NCBI GenBank assembly: GCA_000378025.1
Contig: KB899087.1
Location: 3,534,001-3,598,000, forward strand
Direction: 5' to 3'
Length of the DNA stretch: 64,000 bases
From: Xanthobacteraceae bacterium 501b
GTDB taxonomy: Bacteria > Pseudomonadota > Alphaproteobacteria > Rhizobiales > Xanthobacteraceae
In this document: positions 1-10,600 of the stretch, in pieces
How the letters are laid out: the number at the start of each line of letters is the position of its first letter
Numbering within the stretch: the stretch's first letter is position 1
Notes under the pieces: model-generated
Databases searched by the model: none
Told to the model about the DNA's origin: nothing
What the model saw: only the letters and a program-made list of their open reading frames with translations
Made by a program: the position numbers and the translations under genes

Positions 1-3000
1 CCGCCTTCTCGATCCAGAACGCGGTCTCGGTCGGGGTGCGGGGCACGACACGGATCGGGACGCGACTCGGATCTGCGTAGGCGAGATCCGGCAGGGCTTC
101 CAATCGGGACAATCCGTTGCAGAGCCTCTGTTTGATCGATGCCTGCTCTTCCGCCGACAACAGGGGGAAACGGCGGAACTCGGCCGCCCTTCGCCCGTCG
201 CGCAGGGTGAGGGCGTGGCTGTCTCCTCCTACCGCCTCGACCTGATCGGCCGACCACGTCAGATAGGCGCGGCGGCGAGCCTCGCGCAGAGGCAACGATC
301 GGCCGATCACATCCCGGAAGCGACGCGCCCCATGCTTGGGATGAGGCGCTCCCTTGCCGACGAGGTAGCGATCGACCCGGGCGTGGCCTTCGAGTGCGGG
401 GTCGAGGCGCGCCAGCTCGCGCAGGAGCTCGCCCTGGCGCGATGCCGATTGTGGGTTGAACGCATGGTCGGCTGGATCGTGCGGCTCGAGTTCAGGGTTG
501 GCATGCAGGTCTTCACAGGCGTTCAGGCCGAACAGGATGTAGCTGATCGCCGCCTTGAGTTCACGCGCCGTGATGTGGATCTCATTGCGTTGGTGGACCG
601 TCTGCAGCGCTTCCGTCAGGCGGTCGCGAAACCGGGCGCCGTCTGCCAGGATCGCTGCATCCGCACTGGCGCCCATCATGTCCGCGGACCGCTTCAGCGA
701 ACAGCGCGCCTGGGCCGTGCAGGTCCTGCAGGGCGACCAGACATCGGCCGCCGCCTCGCCTCCGATGAGACGATGGATGAGGTCGTCCACGAACTGGGTG
801 GAGATCGCCCCGGCCCCCACGTCCAGACCGCCCACCAGTGAGCGGTTGTTCAACTCGACGAGCAGGACGTGGGACGCAAGGCCGTCGGATTGATGGCTGA
901 GCGCGGCGGTCAAAGCGTCGGTCAGAGGGCGCGAGTCATTCTGGATCTCGGAATGTTCTATCCACTCCATCAGACGGCCGTCGTTGACCGCGACGAGATG
1001 CACACGACCGTCCTTCGGCGCGCCGTCGAGGAACGGCCCGAACAATTCATCCAGCAGGGCGTCGGCCGATCGCCCTTTCCAACTGGCGGCGCCATCGAGG
1101 TTGATCATCGCCTTGCGGCCGGCGAGTTCTCCGGACCAGACCCGTTCGCTCGAGGGCGGTGGATCGCCGCCAAGCGTTTGGACGAGGCGTTGCAGGAAGG
1201 CGGTTTTTCCGTCGCCAGCGTTGCCGCACAGGATGACCAGTGAAACGTCGCCCGCCCGGATCGATGCGGGTAGTGTTTGATCAAGCGCCGTCGAAACATA
1301 GGTGTTGAATGCGAACGGCGTGTCCAATCCCCGCGTCTCCGCATTGCCGAACTTCGAGCCGGGATAGGTGCTTAAGATGTCCTTGACCCGCGGGACCACG
1401 TTCGGCCTCAGCGGCGGTTGGCTGATCTGGGCCTGTGCTGAAGCCAAGGCCAGGGCGGGCTGGACGCAGGAGCCGCTTGCCGTTCTGATCGCCGACAACG
1501 CGGCACCCGCGGACTCGAATCGACGATGCGCGGGGCCGACCGCCCGATCCAGAAGCGGGATCAATCTGGGGAACTCGGTCCGCTCGACCTCCGTCCAGTC
1601 CAGTCCCTGACCGTCGGCGACGAAGGCCGGCGGACGATTGGTTAGAGCGTGATAAAGCGTGGCAGCGAGGCTGTACACGTCGTCGCGCGCGAGGATCTCG
1701 CCGCCCTCCCGACGCTCAGGCGAAGCGTAGAGCACCGTTCCGGGGCTGCGTGCGGTGCGATTGACGGGGCCGGCGAGATCGTAGTCGATCAGCACGACCT
1801 TGGTCTCGTCGACGAGGATGTTCGAAAGGCTGACGTCGCCATGCGCCCAGCCTTGACTGTGCAGCGCGTTCAATGCGTCGCAGAGCTTTTCGAACCAGCC
1901 AATCACCAGCTGTTCGGTTGTCTCGGCTCCATCCTCTTCGGCGATGAAGCTCAAGTCGCCGCACCAGGCGTTGAGCGGCGAGCCCTGGCTCCACCGCAGC
2001 AGCGTCATGAGATCGTCGGCGCTCCAAGCGCTGGCGCATTCCAGAACATTCGACAGCCCCTCGTGAAGGGAGAGGGGACGAAGCCGCTGATAGGCTTCGA
2101 GGGACGCGGGTCCAAGCTCTGGGTTGAACAGCGCCTTGCCGACGAAGGTGCCCATGGGCTCGTCCTGGGCGTCGAGCTGTTCGAGCTTGAACGTCCGGCC
2201 GACGGCGCCTTGGCCGAGGACCGATACAACCCGAAACCGGCTCTCCTTCCATCGAAAGCAATGCCCCTCGTCCCAGCGCGACGGCGGGATGGATCGTGTG
2301 CGATCGATCGCCTCGACGGCGGCGGCCTCAGTCGGAGTTTCATCCTCAAGCAGATCCAGAATATCGCCGATCGCCGGCCGGCGCGTTGGATCGCTGTCAC
2401 AGCCCAGCAGGAGGATGGAACGCAGATCTTCATCGGTCTCGTCGAATAGCTCGGCGAGGATGGCGCACAGACTGTAGAGATCGGACTTCGGCGTCGCCGC
2501 AGCCAAGCCTCCGATCTTGATCTCCGGCGCGGCATAGGCGCCGAGTTGGTCGTCGGATTGGCCCGCGGCGACCGTCTGGGCGGGCGTCAGACGCGCCCAC
2601 CGCCAACCCGCGAAAAGGGGGCTGTTGTCGGCGCGAACCCGCAGGCTTTCGGCGTCCAACGCCCGATGCAGAAGGGGGCCGTCCGTCCCTTGCGCGAACT
2701 CGCCGAGGGCCGAAAGAGCGCGGATCGCGAAGACCCGCCGCTGGGTACGGGTCCACTCGGACTTATGTCGCAGCGTGGCGACGGGCGTCGCCGCGCTGTC
2801 TCCGATGCTGAAGAAATACATCTCTCCGGCATAGTTCGGGATGGCCTGCCAGCTGTCCACCAGGCTCGGGAGATGCGGCGATTTCTGGAAACGCTGAATG
2901 ACCTCGAACTCGCGGCGCGCTTTGCGGTCCGTGAAGGTGTGCGCCTCGCCGGCGGGGGCCGCCGACAAGTCGTAGGTGTGGAGCAGCACATGGTCGCCCG

Positions 3001-3625
3001 TCCAGGGGTCACGCGCCGTGAATATTCGTTGGAAATGATCCTGCTCGTCGCTCAGCAAGCGCAGTTCATCGAACCGACCCAGACGTTTCAGCCGGGCTGC
3101 GTCGGAGACGTTGTAGCGGCCCGCCAGCGCGTTGGTCAGCCTTTTGGCGTCGAGCGATCCGGCCCCCGTCGGCCCCGCGACCAGATCGGCGACGTCCCTG
3201 ATTCCATAGGCGAGGATACCCATCGGGTGGCGCGGAACCTGACCGCCTTTTTTCAACGTCCCCGTCTCGCGGGTCAGAAGGAAGGCGGGGGCGACGAAGC
3301 CCAGGAAGGGCTCCACGTTGCGAAGCGTCCCGGCGATGCGCTTCGACTTGGCCACAATCAGTTCGGCTGCAGGATCTCCCAGGTCAGATCGACGCAGAGC
3401 CGATCCCTCCCAGTGCTTCACTTCCACGACCACCGCCCCACCGGGGCCGATGACGACCATGTCGATCTCGTCGGCCTGCCCTCGCAGATTAGGATGTGTC
3501 AGATTGGTCAGGACATAGGCCGAAGCATCACCGGCGCGTTTTCGGATTTCCTGATCGACCGCGTTGAACGCCTTGAGTTCGCTGCTGTTCGCGAATGGGC
3601 CGCAGGGCACATGGATTACCCGCAA
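1..3625 (-). CDS. NERD - Ser/Thr kinase - P-loop protein, PglW-like (partial, open at left edge)
   Basis: The minus-strand frame is open from 3625 to base 1 without a stop, giving 1208 codons with the C terminus missing. The start is probably TTG at 3625 (first residues MRVIHVPCGPF), preceded by a GGGGGA stretch; an in-frame TGA lies farther upstream and no ATG fits. Residues about 10-130 form a NERD nuclease-like domain with E16, D55 and E68-V-K70. A degenerate kinase-like domain follows. An intact kinase domain then has K497, the catalytic H595-G-D597 and a metal Asp in D614-Y-D (DYD for DFG). A P-loop GNAGDGKT starts at 801, and a CxxCx5C cluster lies near 960. This layout is known from PglW kinases of type 2 BREX and related methylation-associated defence systems; the assignment is by architecture only. 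Long plus-strand frames here are antisense shadows. Base composition looks less GC-rich than downstream, consistent with an acquired island. Confidence 0.8.
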   Translation of the reverse strand, partial: MRVIHVPCGPFANSSELKAFNAVDQEIRKRAGDASAYVLTNLTHPNLRGQADEIDMVVIGPGGAVVVEVKHWEGSALRRSDLGDPAAELIVAKSKRIAGTLRNVEPFLGFVAPAFLLTRETGTLKKGGQVPRHPMGILAYGIRDVADLVAGPTGAGSLDAKRLTNALAGRYNVSDAARLKRLGRFDELRLLSDEQDHFQRIFTARDPWTGDHVLLHTYDLSAAPAGEAHTFTDRKARREFEVIQRFQKSPHLPSLVDSWQAIPNYAGEMYFFSIGDSAATPVATLRHKSEWTRTQRRVFAIRALSALGEFAQGTDGPLLHRALDAESLRVRADNSPLFAGWRWARLTPAQTVAAGQSDDQLGAYAAPEIKIGGLAAATPKSDLYSLCAILAELFDETDEDLRSILLLGCDSDPTRRPAIGDILDLLEDETPTEAAAVEAIDRTRSIPPSRWDEGHCFRWKESRFRVVSVLGQGAVGRTFKLEQLDAQDEPMGTFVGKALFNPELGPASLEAYQRLRPLSLHEGLSNVLECASAWSADDLMTLLRWSQGSPLNAWCGDLSFIAEEDGAETTEQLVIGWFEKLCDALNALHSQGWAHGDVSLSNILVDETKVVLIDYDLAGPVNRTARSPGTVLYASPERREGGEILARDDVYSLAATLYHALTNRPPAFVADGQGLDWTEVERTEFPRLIPLLDRAVGPAHRRFESAGAALSAIRTASGSCVQPALALASAQAQISQPPLRPNVVPRVKDILSTYPGSKFGNAETRGLDTPFAFNTYVSTALDQTLPASIRAGDVSLVILCGNAGDGKTAFLQRLVQTLGGDPPPSSERVWSGELAGRKAMINLDGAASWKGRSADALLDELFGPFLDGAPKDGRVHLVAVNDGRLMEWIEHSEIQNDSRPLTDALTAALSHQSDGLASHVLLVELNNRSLVGGLDVGAGAISTQFVDDLIHRLIGGEAAADVWSPCRTCTAQARCSLKRSADMMGASADAAILADGARFRDRLTEALQTVHQRNEIHITARELKAAISYILFGLNACEDLHANPELEPHDPADHAFNPQSASRQGELLRELARLDPALEGHARVDRYLVGKGAPHPKHGARRFRDVIGRSLPLREARRRAYLTWSADQVEAVGGDSHALTLRDGRRAAEFRRFPLLSAEEQASIKQRLCNGLSRLEALPDLAYADPSRVPIRVVPRTPTETAFWIEKA

Positions 3626-3656
3626 GTCGTCATCCCCCGTTCCAGCGAACCGTCGA

Positions 3657-3686
3657 ATCGCAAGCGAATTGCGCCCTCGATGTCAA
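3657..3686 (-). promoter_or_regulatory. Candidate promoter of the NERD-kinase gene
   Basis: On the minus strand a perfect TTGACA (3686-3681) is followed after 17-18 bases by TTGCGA or TGCGAT (about 3663-3657), some 32 bases before the TTG start at 3625. The -35 is excellent and the -10 is weak, so this is only a candidate. Confidence 0.35.
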
Positions 3687-3937
3687 TAAGCCCATTTTTG
3701 TCATTCCGCGCGGTGCACTGGATCGCGCAAGTTATGATGAGCGTAGGCTGCGTCGGGCGTTGGCACAACTCAGTACGGATGACCTCAAACGGCGTTCGGG
3801 CGTTTTCTCCAGCCCACTGCGGCGCCGATGGCGTATGTCCCGATGGGCCGGAATGGTGTGACCTATATTCGTTCAAGTCGCGATCAACCCCGAAATCGAA
3901 GGCGGTCTGGCCCTCCGGAACTGACCGTGCCCGTCGA

Positions 3938-3958
3938 CGTCGTACGGGCTGTACGACG
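3938..3958. repeat. Short inverted repeat in the intergenic gap
   Basis: CGTCGTAC and GTACGACG are perfect 8-bp arms around the 5-base spacer GGGCT. No T-run follows on either strand, so an operator or chance structure is as likely as a terminator. Confidence 0.4.
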
Positions 3959-4663
3959 GTATCTTCACCGTTCGAGTGGATCGGCGGGTCCTAACTGCGA
4001 AGCGATGCGAACTCGCCTTCCGAAGGGTCGGTCAAGCCTGTCGGTGGGGGACATCAGCACGCTCTCGGGACAGACGGCGGTGGCAAGCCTCGGCTCATCC
4101 TCATTGTGTCAGGTAGCCGCCGCAGCAGCTAGCTAAGCCCGGCGGAAGAGCAGGCGTTCCAAACGTCGTAAATTTGCCGACACACGTCATAGGGCTATAG
4201 CGTACACGTAGTTCTCTTTTTGGTCGCTCGTGGCCCGCCAATTCAGCCCCTGAGTGGGCCCGCCGATTTCCCGCGAGAGACCGAAGTGAGGGCACGCGGT
4301 AGCTCGCCCTTCGATCCCATGATGCGAACATGGCCTTCTCCGGCCTCGCCGGCGCGGGTGGCGGCGAAGGGAGAGCGACTGCCGACAAAGCCCGGCCGCT
4401 GACGCCGCGGCGCGTCCTCATCGACATGCAAATTTCGGGAGAGGGCTGCGTCTTCAACTCGCGGCATGATGTTCGGAAAGTGGACTGACCGCGCCCGGGG
4501 CGATGACTTCCCCACGGGCCGGGCAAATGCTGTAACGTAGGCGCCGACACAGCCAACCCGCACCTCGCTGGCCGATCCGGAACCTCTCCCGAGGCTCCGG
4601 CTTATCTGACATGGCCCGTTCCGCCCCCTCATCCCTGGCGTGATGCCGGGCTGAAAGGCTGAC

Positions 4664-7600
4664 ATGCTGGCTAAACTCCGCGCGGCTTTCGATAGTCGTT
4701 CGTCCGCGCCCTGGAGCGACACGTCCCCTGTCCGGGAGGAGCTGTTCGGCGTCGAGCGGCTTGAGCAGCATGCCGAAAGCCTCGCGGCGGCGCAGACGGT
4801 GTCGCCGCATCCCCCGCTGGTTGTCCCCTTGCAGAGCCGCCTGAACGACAATGCCCGGGCGCTGCTGGCGGCCTATCGGGCCAGTGCCGCCGAGTTGGAG
4901 GAGGGAAACGGTGTCGTGCCGGCGGCCGAGTGGCTGCTGGACAATTATCACCTCGTCGAGGAGCAGATCCGCGAGATCCGCGACGACCTGCCGCCGGGCT
5001 ATTACCGCCAGCTGCCCAAGCTCGCCGCGGGCCCTTTCGCCGGCTACCCCCGTGTCTTCGGCCTCGCCTGGGCGTTCGTCGCCCATACCGACAGCCATGT
5101 CGACCCCAACAGCCTGAGGCGCTTCGTTTCGTCGTATCAATCCGTCGAGCCGCTCACCATCGGCGAGCTCTGGGCCGTGGCGATCACGCTACGGATCGTG
5201 CTGATCGAGAATCTGCGCCGGTTGACCGACCAAATCATGGTCGGCCGGCAGGCGCGGGCGCAAGCCGACGCATTGGCCAACCGGGTGCTGGAGACCGGCT
5301 TTGCCGGCTTCGCGCTCGACAGCGATATTGTGGCGCGCTCCTCCGAGCCATTGTCGGAACTGTTCGCGGCGCAACTGGCCAAGCGCCTGCGCGACCAGGA
5401 TCCGCGCACCACCCCGGCGCTCGGATGGCTCGATGAGCGCCTGAAGTTGCAGGGTTCCTCGATCGACGAGGTGGTTCAGCACGCCCAGCAAAGGCAGGGG
5501 GCGTCGAATGTCACGGTGCGCAATGTCATCACCAGCATGCGCTCGATCTCCGACATTGACTGGGCGGAATGGTTCGAGAGCGTCAGCCTGGTCGACCAGA
5601 CGCTGAGAGCTGCCAGCGGCTTTGACGAGATGGACTTCGCGAGCCGCAATCTCTACCGCAGCGCCATCGAGCAGCTGGCGCGCGGCTCGTCGGTCAGCGA
5701 AGTGGAGGTCGCGCGCCGCGCCCTGAGCGCCAGCGCTGATCTCGGAGAGCAGAGGTCGCGCGATCCCGGCTATCATCTGATCGCCGAAGGCCGGCTGGCG
5801 CTGGAGACGAGTATCGGCTTCCGGCCGCCGGCGCGGCTGTGGATCTCGCGGCTCAACACGCCGCTGGGCGTCCACGGTTATGCGGTGGCGGTGCTGGTCT
5901 CCACGCTTGCGCTGCTTATGCTCGCCTATGCGTGGCTCGACGTCCCCGGGGGCTTTGCCGGCTGGCTGTTGCTGCTGGCGCCGCTCGCCTTCCTGCCGGC
6001 GTCGGATGCGGCGAGCGCGCTGGTCAACCGGGGCGTGACGTATTCGTTCGGCGCCTCGCCCTTGCCGGGGCTGGAGCTTGCGGCCGGGATTCCCGCCTCC
6101 TTGCGCACGCTCGTCGTCGTGCCGACGCTCCTGACCAGCGAGGCCGATCTGCTGGAGCAGATCGAGCGACTGGAAGTTCATTATCTCACTGGCTCCAGCG
6201 GCGATCTCGCCTTCGCGCTGCTGTCGGACGGGATGGATGCCGACCAGGAAACGGTCCCGGGCGACGAGGCCCTGCTTGCCACCGCCACGGCGGCGATCGC
6301 GCAGCTCAACCGCCGCTACGGGCCGGCACCGTCGGGGCCCCGCTTCCTGCTGCTGCACCGCCACCGCGTCTGGAACGAAGGCGAAGGCAAATGGATGGGC
6401 TGGGAGCGCAAGCGCGGCAAGCTGCATGAGCTGAACCGGCTGCTGCGCGGCGCCACCGATACGAGCTTCATCGCGTTCCACGGCCAGCCGCCGCAGGTGC
6501 CCGTCGACGTGCGGTACGTCATCACGCTCGACGCCGATACCCGCCTGCCGCGCGATGCGGCGGTGCGGCTGGTCGGCAAGATGGCGCACCCGCTCAACCG
6601 GCCGCAATTCAGCGTTGCCGAGCAGCGCGTCGTGGGCGGCTACGCGATTCTGCAGCCGCGCGTGACCGCCTCGCTGCCGATCGGGCGCGACGGCTCGCTC
6701 TACCAGCGGGTCTATTCCGGCCCGGGCGGCATGGACCCCTATGCGGCGGCCGTGTCGGATGTTTATCAGGACATGTTCGGCGAGGGCTCCTACACCGGCA
6801 AGGGAATCTATGATGTCGATGCGTTCGAGGCTTCGCTCGCCGGGCGCATCAAGGAAAACGCGCTGCTGAGCCACGATCTGTTCGAGGGCATCTATGCCCG
6901 CGCCGGTCTGGCGTCCGACGTCGAGGTGGTCGAGGATTTTCCCTCGCGCTACGACGTGATCGCCAAGCGCAAGCACCGCTGGACCCGCGGCGACTGGCAG
7001 TTGCTGCCCTGGGTGTTCGGCCTGCGGTCCGGCGCGCATGCGGTGCCGACGCTCGGCCGCTGGAAGATGCTGGACAATCTGCGCCGTTCGCTGGTGATGC
7101 CCTTCACCTTCGCCGCGCTGGGTGTGAGCTGGCTGGTGCCGGCACCCTGGAATCTCCATGCCGTGCTGGCACTGATGGCAGCGATCGCGATCCCCGCCTT
7201 TCTGCCGGCGCTGTTCTCCATCGTGCCGCGCGGGGTCGGCATCCGCCTGCTCAGCCATGTGACGGCGCTGGCGGACGATCTGCGCATTGCGCTGCTGCAG
7301 ACCGTGTTCACCGTCGCCTTTCTGCCCGATCAAAGCTGGCGCCTCGCCGATGCGGTGGTCCGCACGCTGTTCCGGCTGTTCGTCAGCCATAAGCACCTGC
7401 TGGAATGGACCACGGCAGCGGTGGCCAGCGCGCAGCCCCGGCTCGATCTCATCGGCTTTTACCGAGGCATGCAGGGCGGCACCGCGCTGGGGTTGGCGAT
7501 GACGCTCGGCACCTTCGCCTGGGCGCCGGAATCGTGGCCGGTGATCCTGCCCTTCGCCGTGCTGTGGCTGGCCGCGCCGGCACTGGCGTTCTGGGCGAGC

Positions 7601-10600
7601 CGTTCGCCGCCCATCGCCAAGACGCTGGCGGTCTCACCCAATGATGCCCACGCCCTTCGGCTGATCGCCCGCCGCACCTGGCGCTTCTTCGAGACCTTCG
7701 TCACCCCGGCCGAGAACATGCTGCCGCCGGACAATTTCCAGGAGGACCCGAAGCCGGTGATCGCTCACCGCACGTCGCCGACCAATATCGGGCTCTACCT
7801 CATGTCCTCGGTGGCGGCGCGCGACTTCGGCTGGGCCGCGACGATGGAGACGGTGGAGCGACTGGAGGCGACGCTGTCGACCATGCAGCGTCTGGCGCGC
7901 TTCAAGGGGCACTTCTTCAACTGGTACGGCACGCGCGACCTGCGCGTGCTGGAGCCGGCCTATGTCTCCTCGGTCGACAGCGGCAATCTCGCCGGCCATC
8001 TTCTCGTCGTCGCCGTCGCCTGCGAGGAGTGGATCGCCGCACCTCTCACGCCTGAGGCGGAAGCCGGCATGGCGGATGCCATCGCGCTGGCACGCGAGGC
8101 GCTCGGCGTGACACAGGTGATGGCGGCCGACGAGCGCGCCGGCCAGCTTGAAGGCCTGTTCGTCGAGATCACCGCGCTGCTGCGCGGCGGACAGGGGCTG
8201 GAAGCCTCGACGCCGACATTGATACGCCTCACCGAAAAGGCGTCGCGTCTGGCCGCCGACTTGGCGCCGCCGGCGGATGAGAGCGGCGCGCCGGATCTGG
8301 TGTTCTGGACCGAACGCCTGCGCCTTGCGGTGGCCGAACACGAGCGCGATCGGCTCTACCTCGCCGATGCGCCCCGGACGCTGCGCAACCGCCTGCGCAC
8401 CATCGCCCAGACCGCGCGCGACATGGCTCTGGCGATGGATTTCGCCTTCCTGCTCGATCCTGAGCGCAAGCTGCTTTCCATCGGCTACAGCGTTCCCGAT
8501 AACTGCCTCGACCCGAGCTGCTACGATCTGCTGGCCTCCGAAGCGCGGCTCGCCAGCCTGTTCGCCATCGCCAAGGGCGACGCGCAGACCCGGCACTGGT
8601 TCCGGCTCGGGCGCACGGCGACGCCGCTCGGCAGCGGTTCGGCGCTGGTGTCCTGGTCCGGCTCGATGTTCGAGTATCTGATGCCCTCGCTGGTGATGCG
8701 CGCGCCGACCGGCAGTCTGCTGGAACAGACCAACCGACTGGTGGTGGGGCGCCAGCAGAGCTATGCGCGCGGGCTCGGCGTGCCCTGGGGCATCTCGGAA
8801 TCCGCCTATAATGCGCGCGACCTCGAATTCACCTACCAGTACTCGAATTTCGGCGTGCCGGGCCTCGGGCTGAAGCGGGGCCTGTCGGACAATCTGGTGA
8901 TCGCTCCTTACGCGACGGGGCTGGCGACCATGGTCGACCCCTCGGGGGCGCGGGAGAATTTCGCCCGGCTCGCCGACATGGGAGCCGGCGGGCGCTACGG
9001 CTTCTACGAGGCGCTGGACTTCACCCCGGCCCGCCTGCCCGACGATGCCAGCGTCGCCATCGTGCGCAACTTCATGGCCCATCACCAGGGCATGACGATC
9101 GTCGCCATCGCCAATGTGCTGGGCGGCGGGAAGATGCGGGCGCGCTTCCATCGCGAACCGATCATCCAGGCCAGCGAATTGCTGCTGCAGGAGCGCATGC
9201 CGCGCAACGTCATCGTCGCCTATCCCCGCGCCGAGGAGGTGAAGGCCTCCGCCCGGGGCGCGGCCAATGAGGCGCCGAATGTGCGTTGCCTCAAGCCACC
9301 TTCCGGCGGGGCGCCGGTGACGCATCTGCTCTCGAATGGCCGCTATGTTGTGATGGTGACGACCGCCGGCACCGGCTTCAGCCGCTGGCGCGACATTGCC
9401 GTGACCCGCTGGCGCGAGGATGCGACGCGCGACGTGCAGGGCTCGCACATCTTCCTGCGCGACAGCCAGAGCGGCGATCTCTGGTCGGCCGGTGCCCAGC
9501 CCTTCGGCGTCGCCACCGAGCATGATGACGTGGTGTTCTCCGAGGACCGCGCCGAATTCATCCACCGCAGCCCCTCGCTCATCACCACCATGGATCTGCT
9601 GGTGTCCGGCGAGGATGATGGCGAGGTGCGGCGCGTCTCGCTGACCAATAGCGGGCGACGGGCGCGCGAGATCGAGCTCACCTCCTATGCCGAGCTGGTG
9701 CTGGCAACGCCCGCGACCGACAACGCGCATCCGGCCTTTGCCAAGATGTTCGTCGAGACCGAGCACCGCCCGGAATTCGGCGCGCTCATCGCCACCCGCC
9801 GGCGGCGCTCGCCATACGAGGCCGAAATCTGGGCCGCGCATTTCGCCGTCATCGAGGGCGAGATGCTGGATCCGCCGCAATATGAGACCGATCGCGCCCG
9901 TTTTCTCGGCCGCAACCGCGAGCCGGGCGAGGCGGCGGTCATCCGCGAGGGGGCGCCGCTGTCCAACACGGTCGGCACGGTGCTCGACCCGGTGTTTGCG
10001 CTGCGCCACCGCGTGAAGGTGCCCGCCGGCCGCACCGTGCGCGTGGCCTTCTGGACGCTGGTCGCCTCCTCGCGCGAGGAACTGCTCAATCTTGTCGACA
10101 AGCATCATGACCGCAACGCCTTCGAGCGGGCGAAGACGCTGGCGTGGACGCAGGCGCAGGTGCAGCTGCGCCATCTCAACGTGAAGGCCGAGGAGGCCGC
10201 CGATTTCCAGCGCCTTGCCGCGCCGATCATCTATGCCGATGCCCGCTTCCGCGTGCCCTCGGACGTCATCGAGCGTGGCGCCGGGCCGCAATCCTCGCTC
10301 TGGCAATATTCGATCTCCGGCGATCTGCCGATCGTGCTGCTGCGCATCGACGATCTCGAGGACATGGCGCAGGTGCGCCAGCTTCTGCGCGCCCATGAAT
10401 ATTGGGGCATGAAGCGGCTGGCGGTCGATCTGGTCATCCTCAATGAGCACGCCTCGTCCTATGTGCAGGATCTGCAGATCGCCATCGAGACAGCCGTGCG
10501 CTCAAGCCAGTCGCGTCCGCGTTTCGGTGACGAACAGGGGCAGGGCGCGGTTCATGTGCTGCGAACCGATATGATGAGCCTGGAAGGGCGCGGCCTGTTG

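Larger units (their letters stand above)
3626..4663. other. About 1 kb without a supported gene
   Basis: Only short frames with protein-unlike, Arg/Ser-rich composition are present on both strands, and none has a recognisable domain. The stretch holds the promoter region of the leftward kinase gene, an 8-bp-arm inverted repeat at 3938-3958, and the leader of the rightward glucan synthase. It appears to be the boundary between the defence-like gene and core chromosome. No tRNA, integrase or obvious attachment site was seen. Confidence 0.6.

Noticed and set aside
215..3994. Plus-strand frames over the left-edge gene, including one of 482 codons
   Set aside because: The minus frame encodes convincing NERD, kinase and P-loop motifs throughout; the plus frames have no recognisable features.
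4101..4556. Minus-strand frame of 151 codons in the 1-kb gap
   Set aside because: Low-complexity, Arg/Pro/Ser-rich, no family resemblance and no ribosome site; treated as non-coding.
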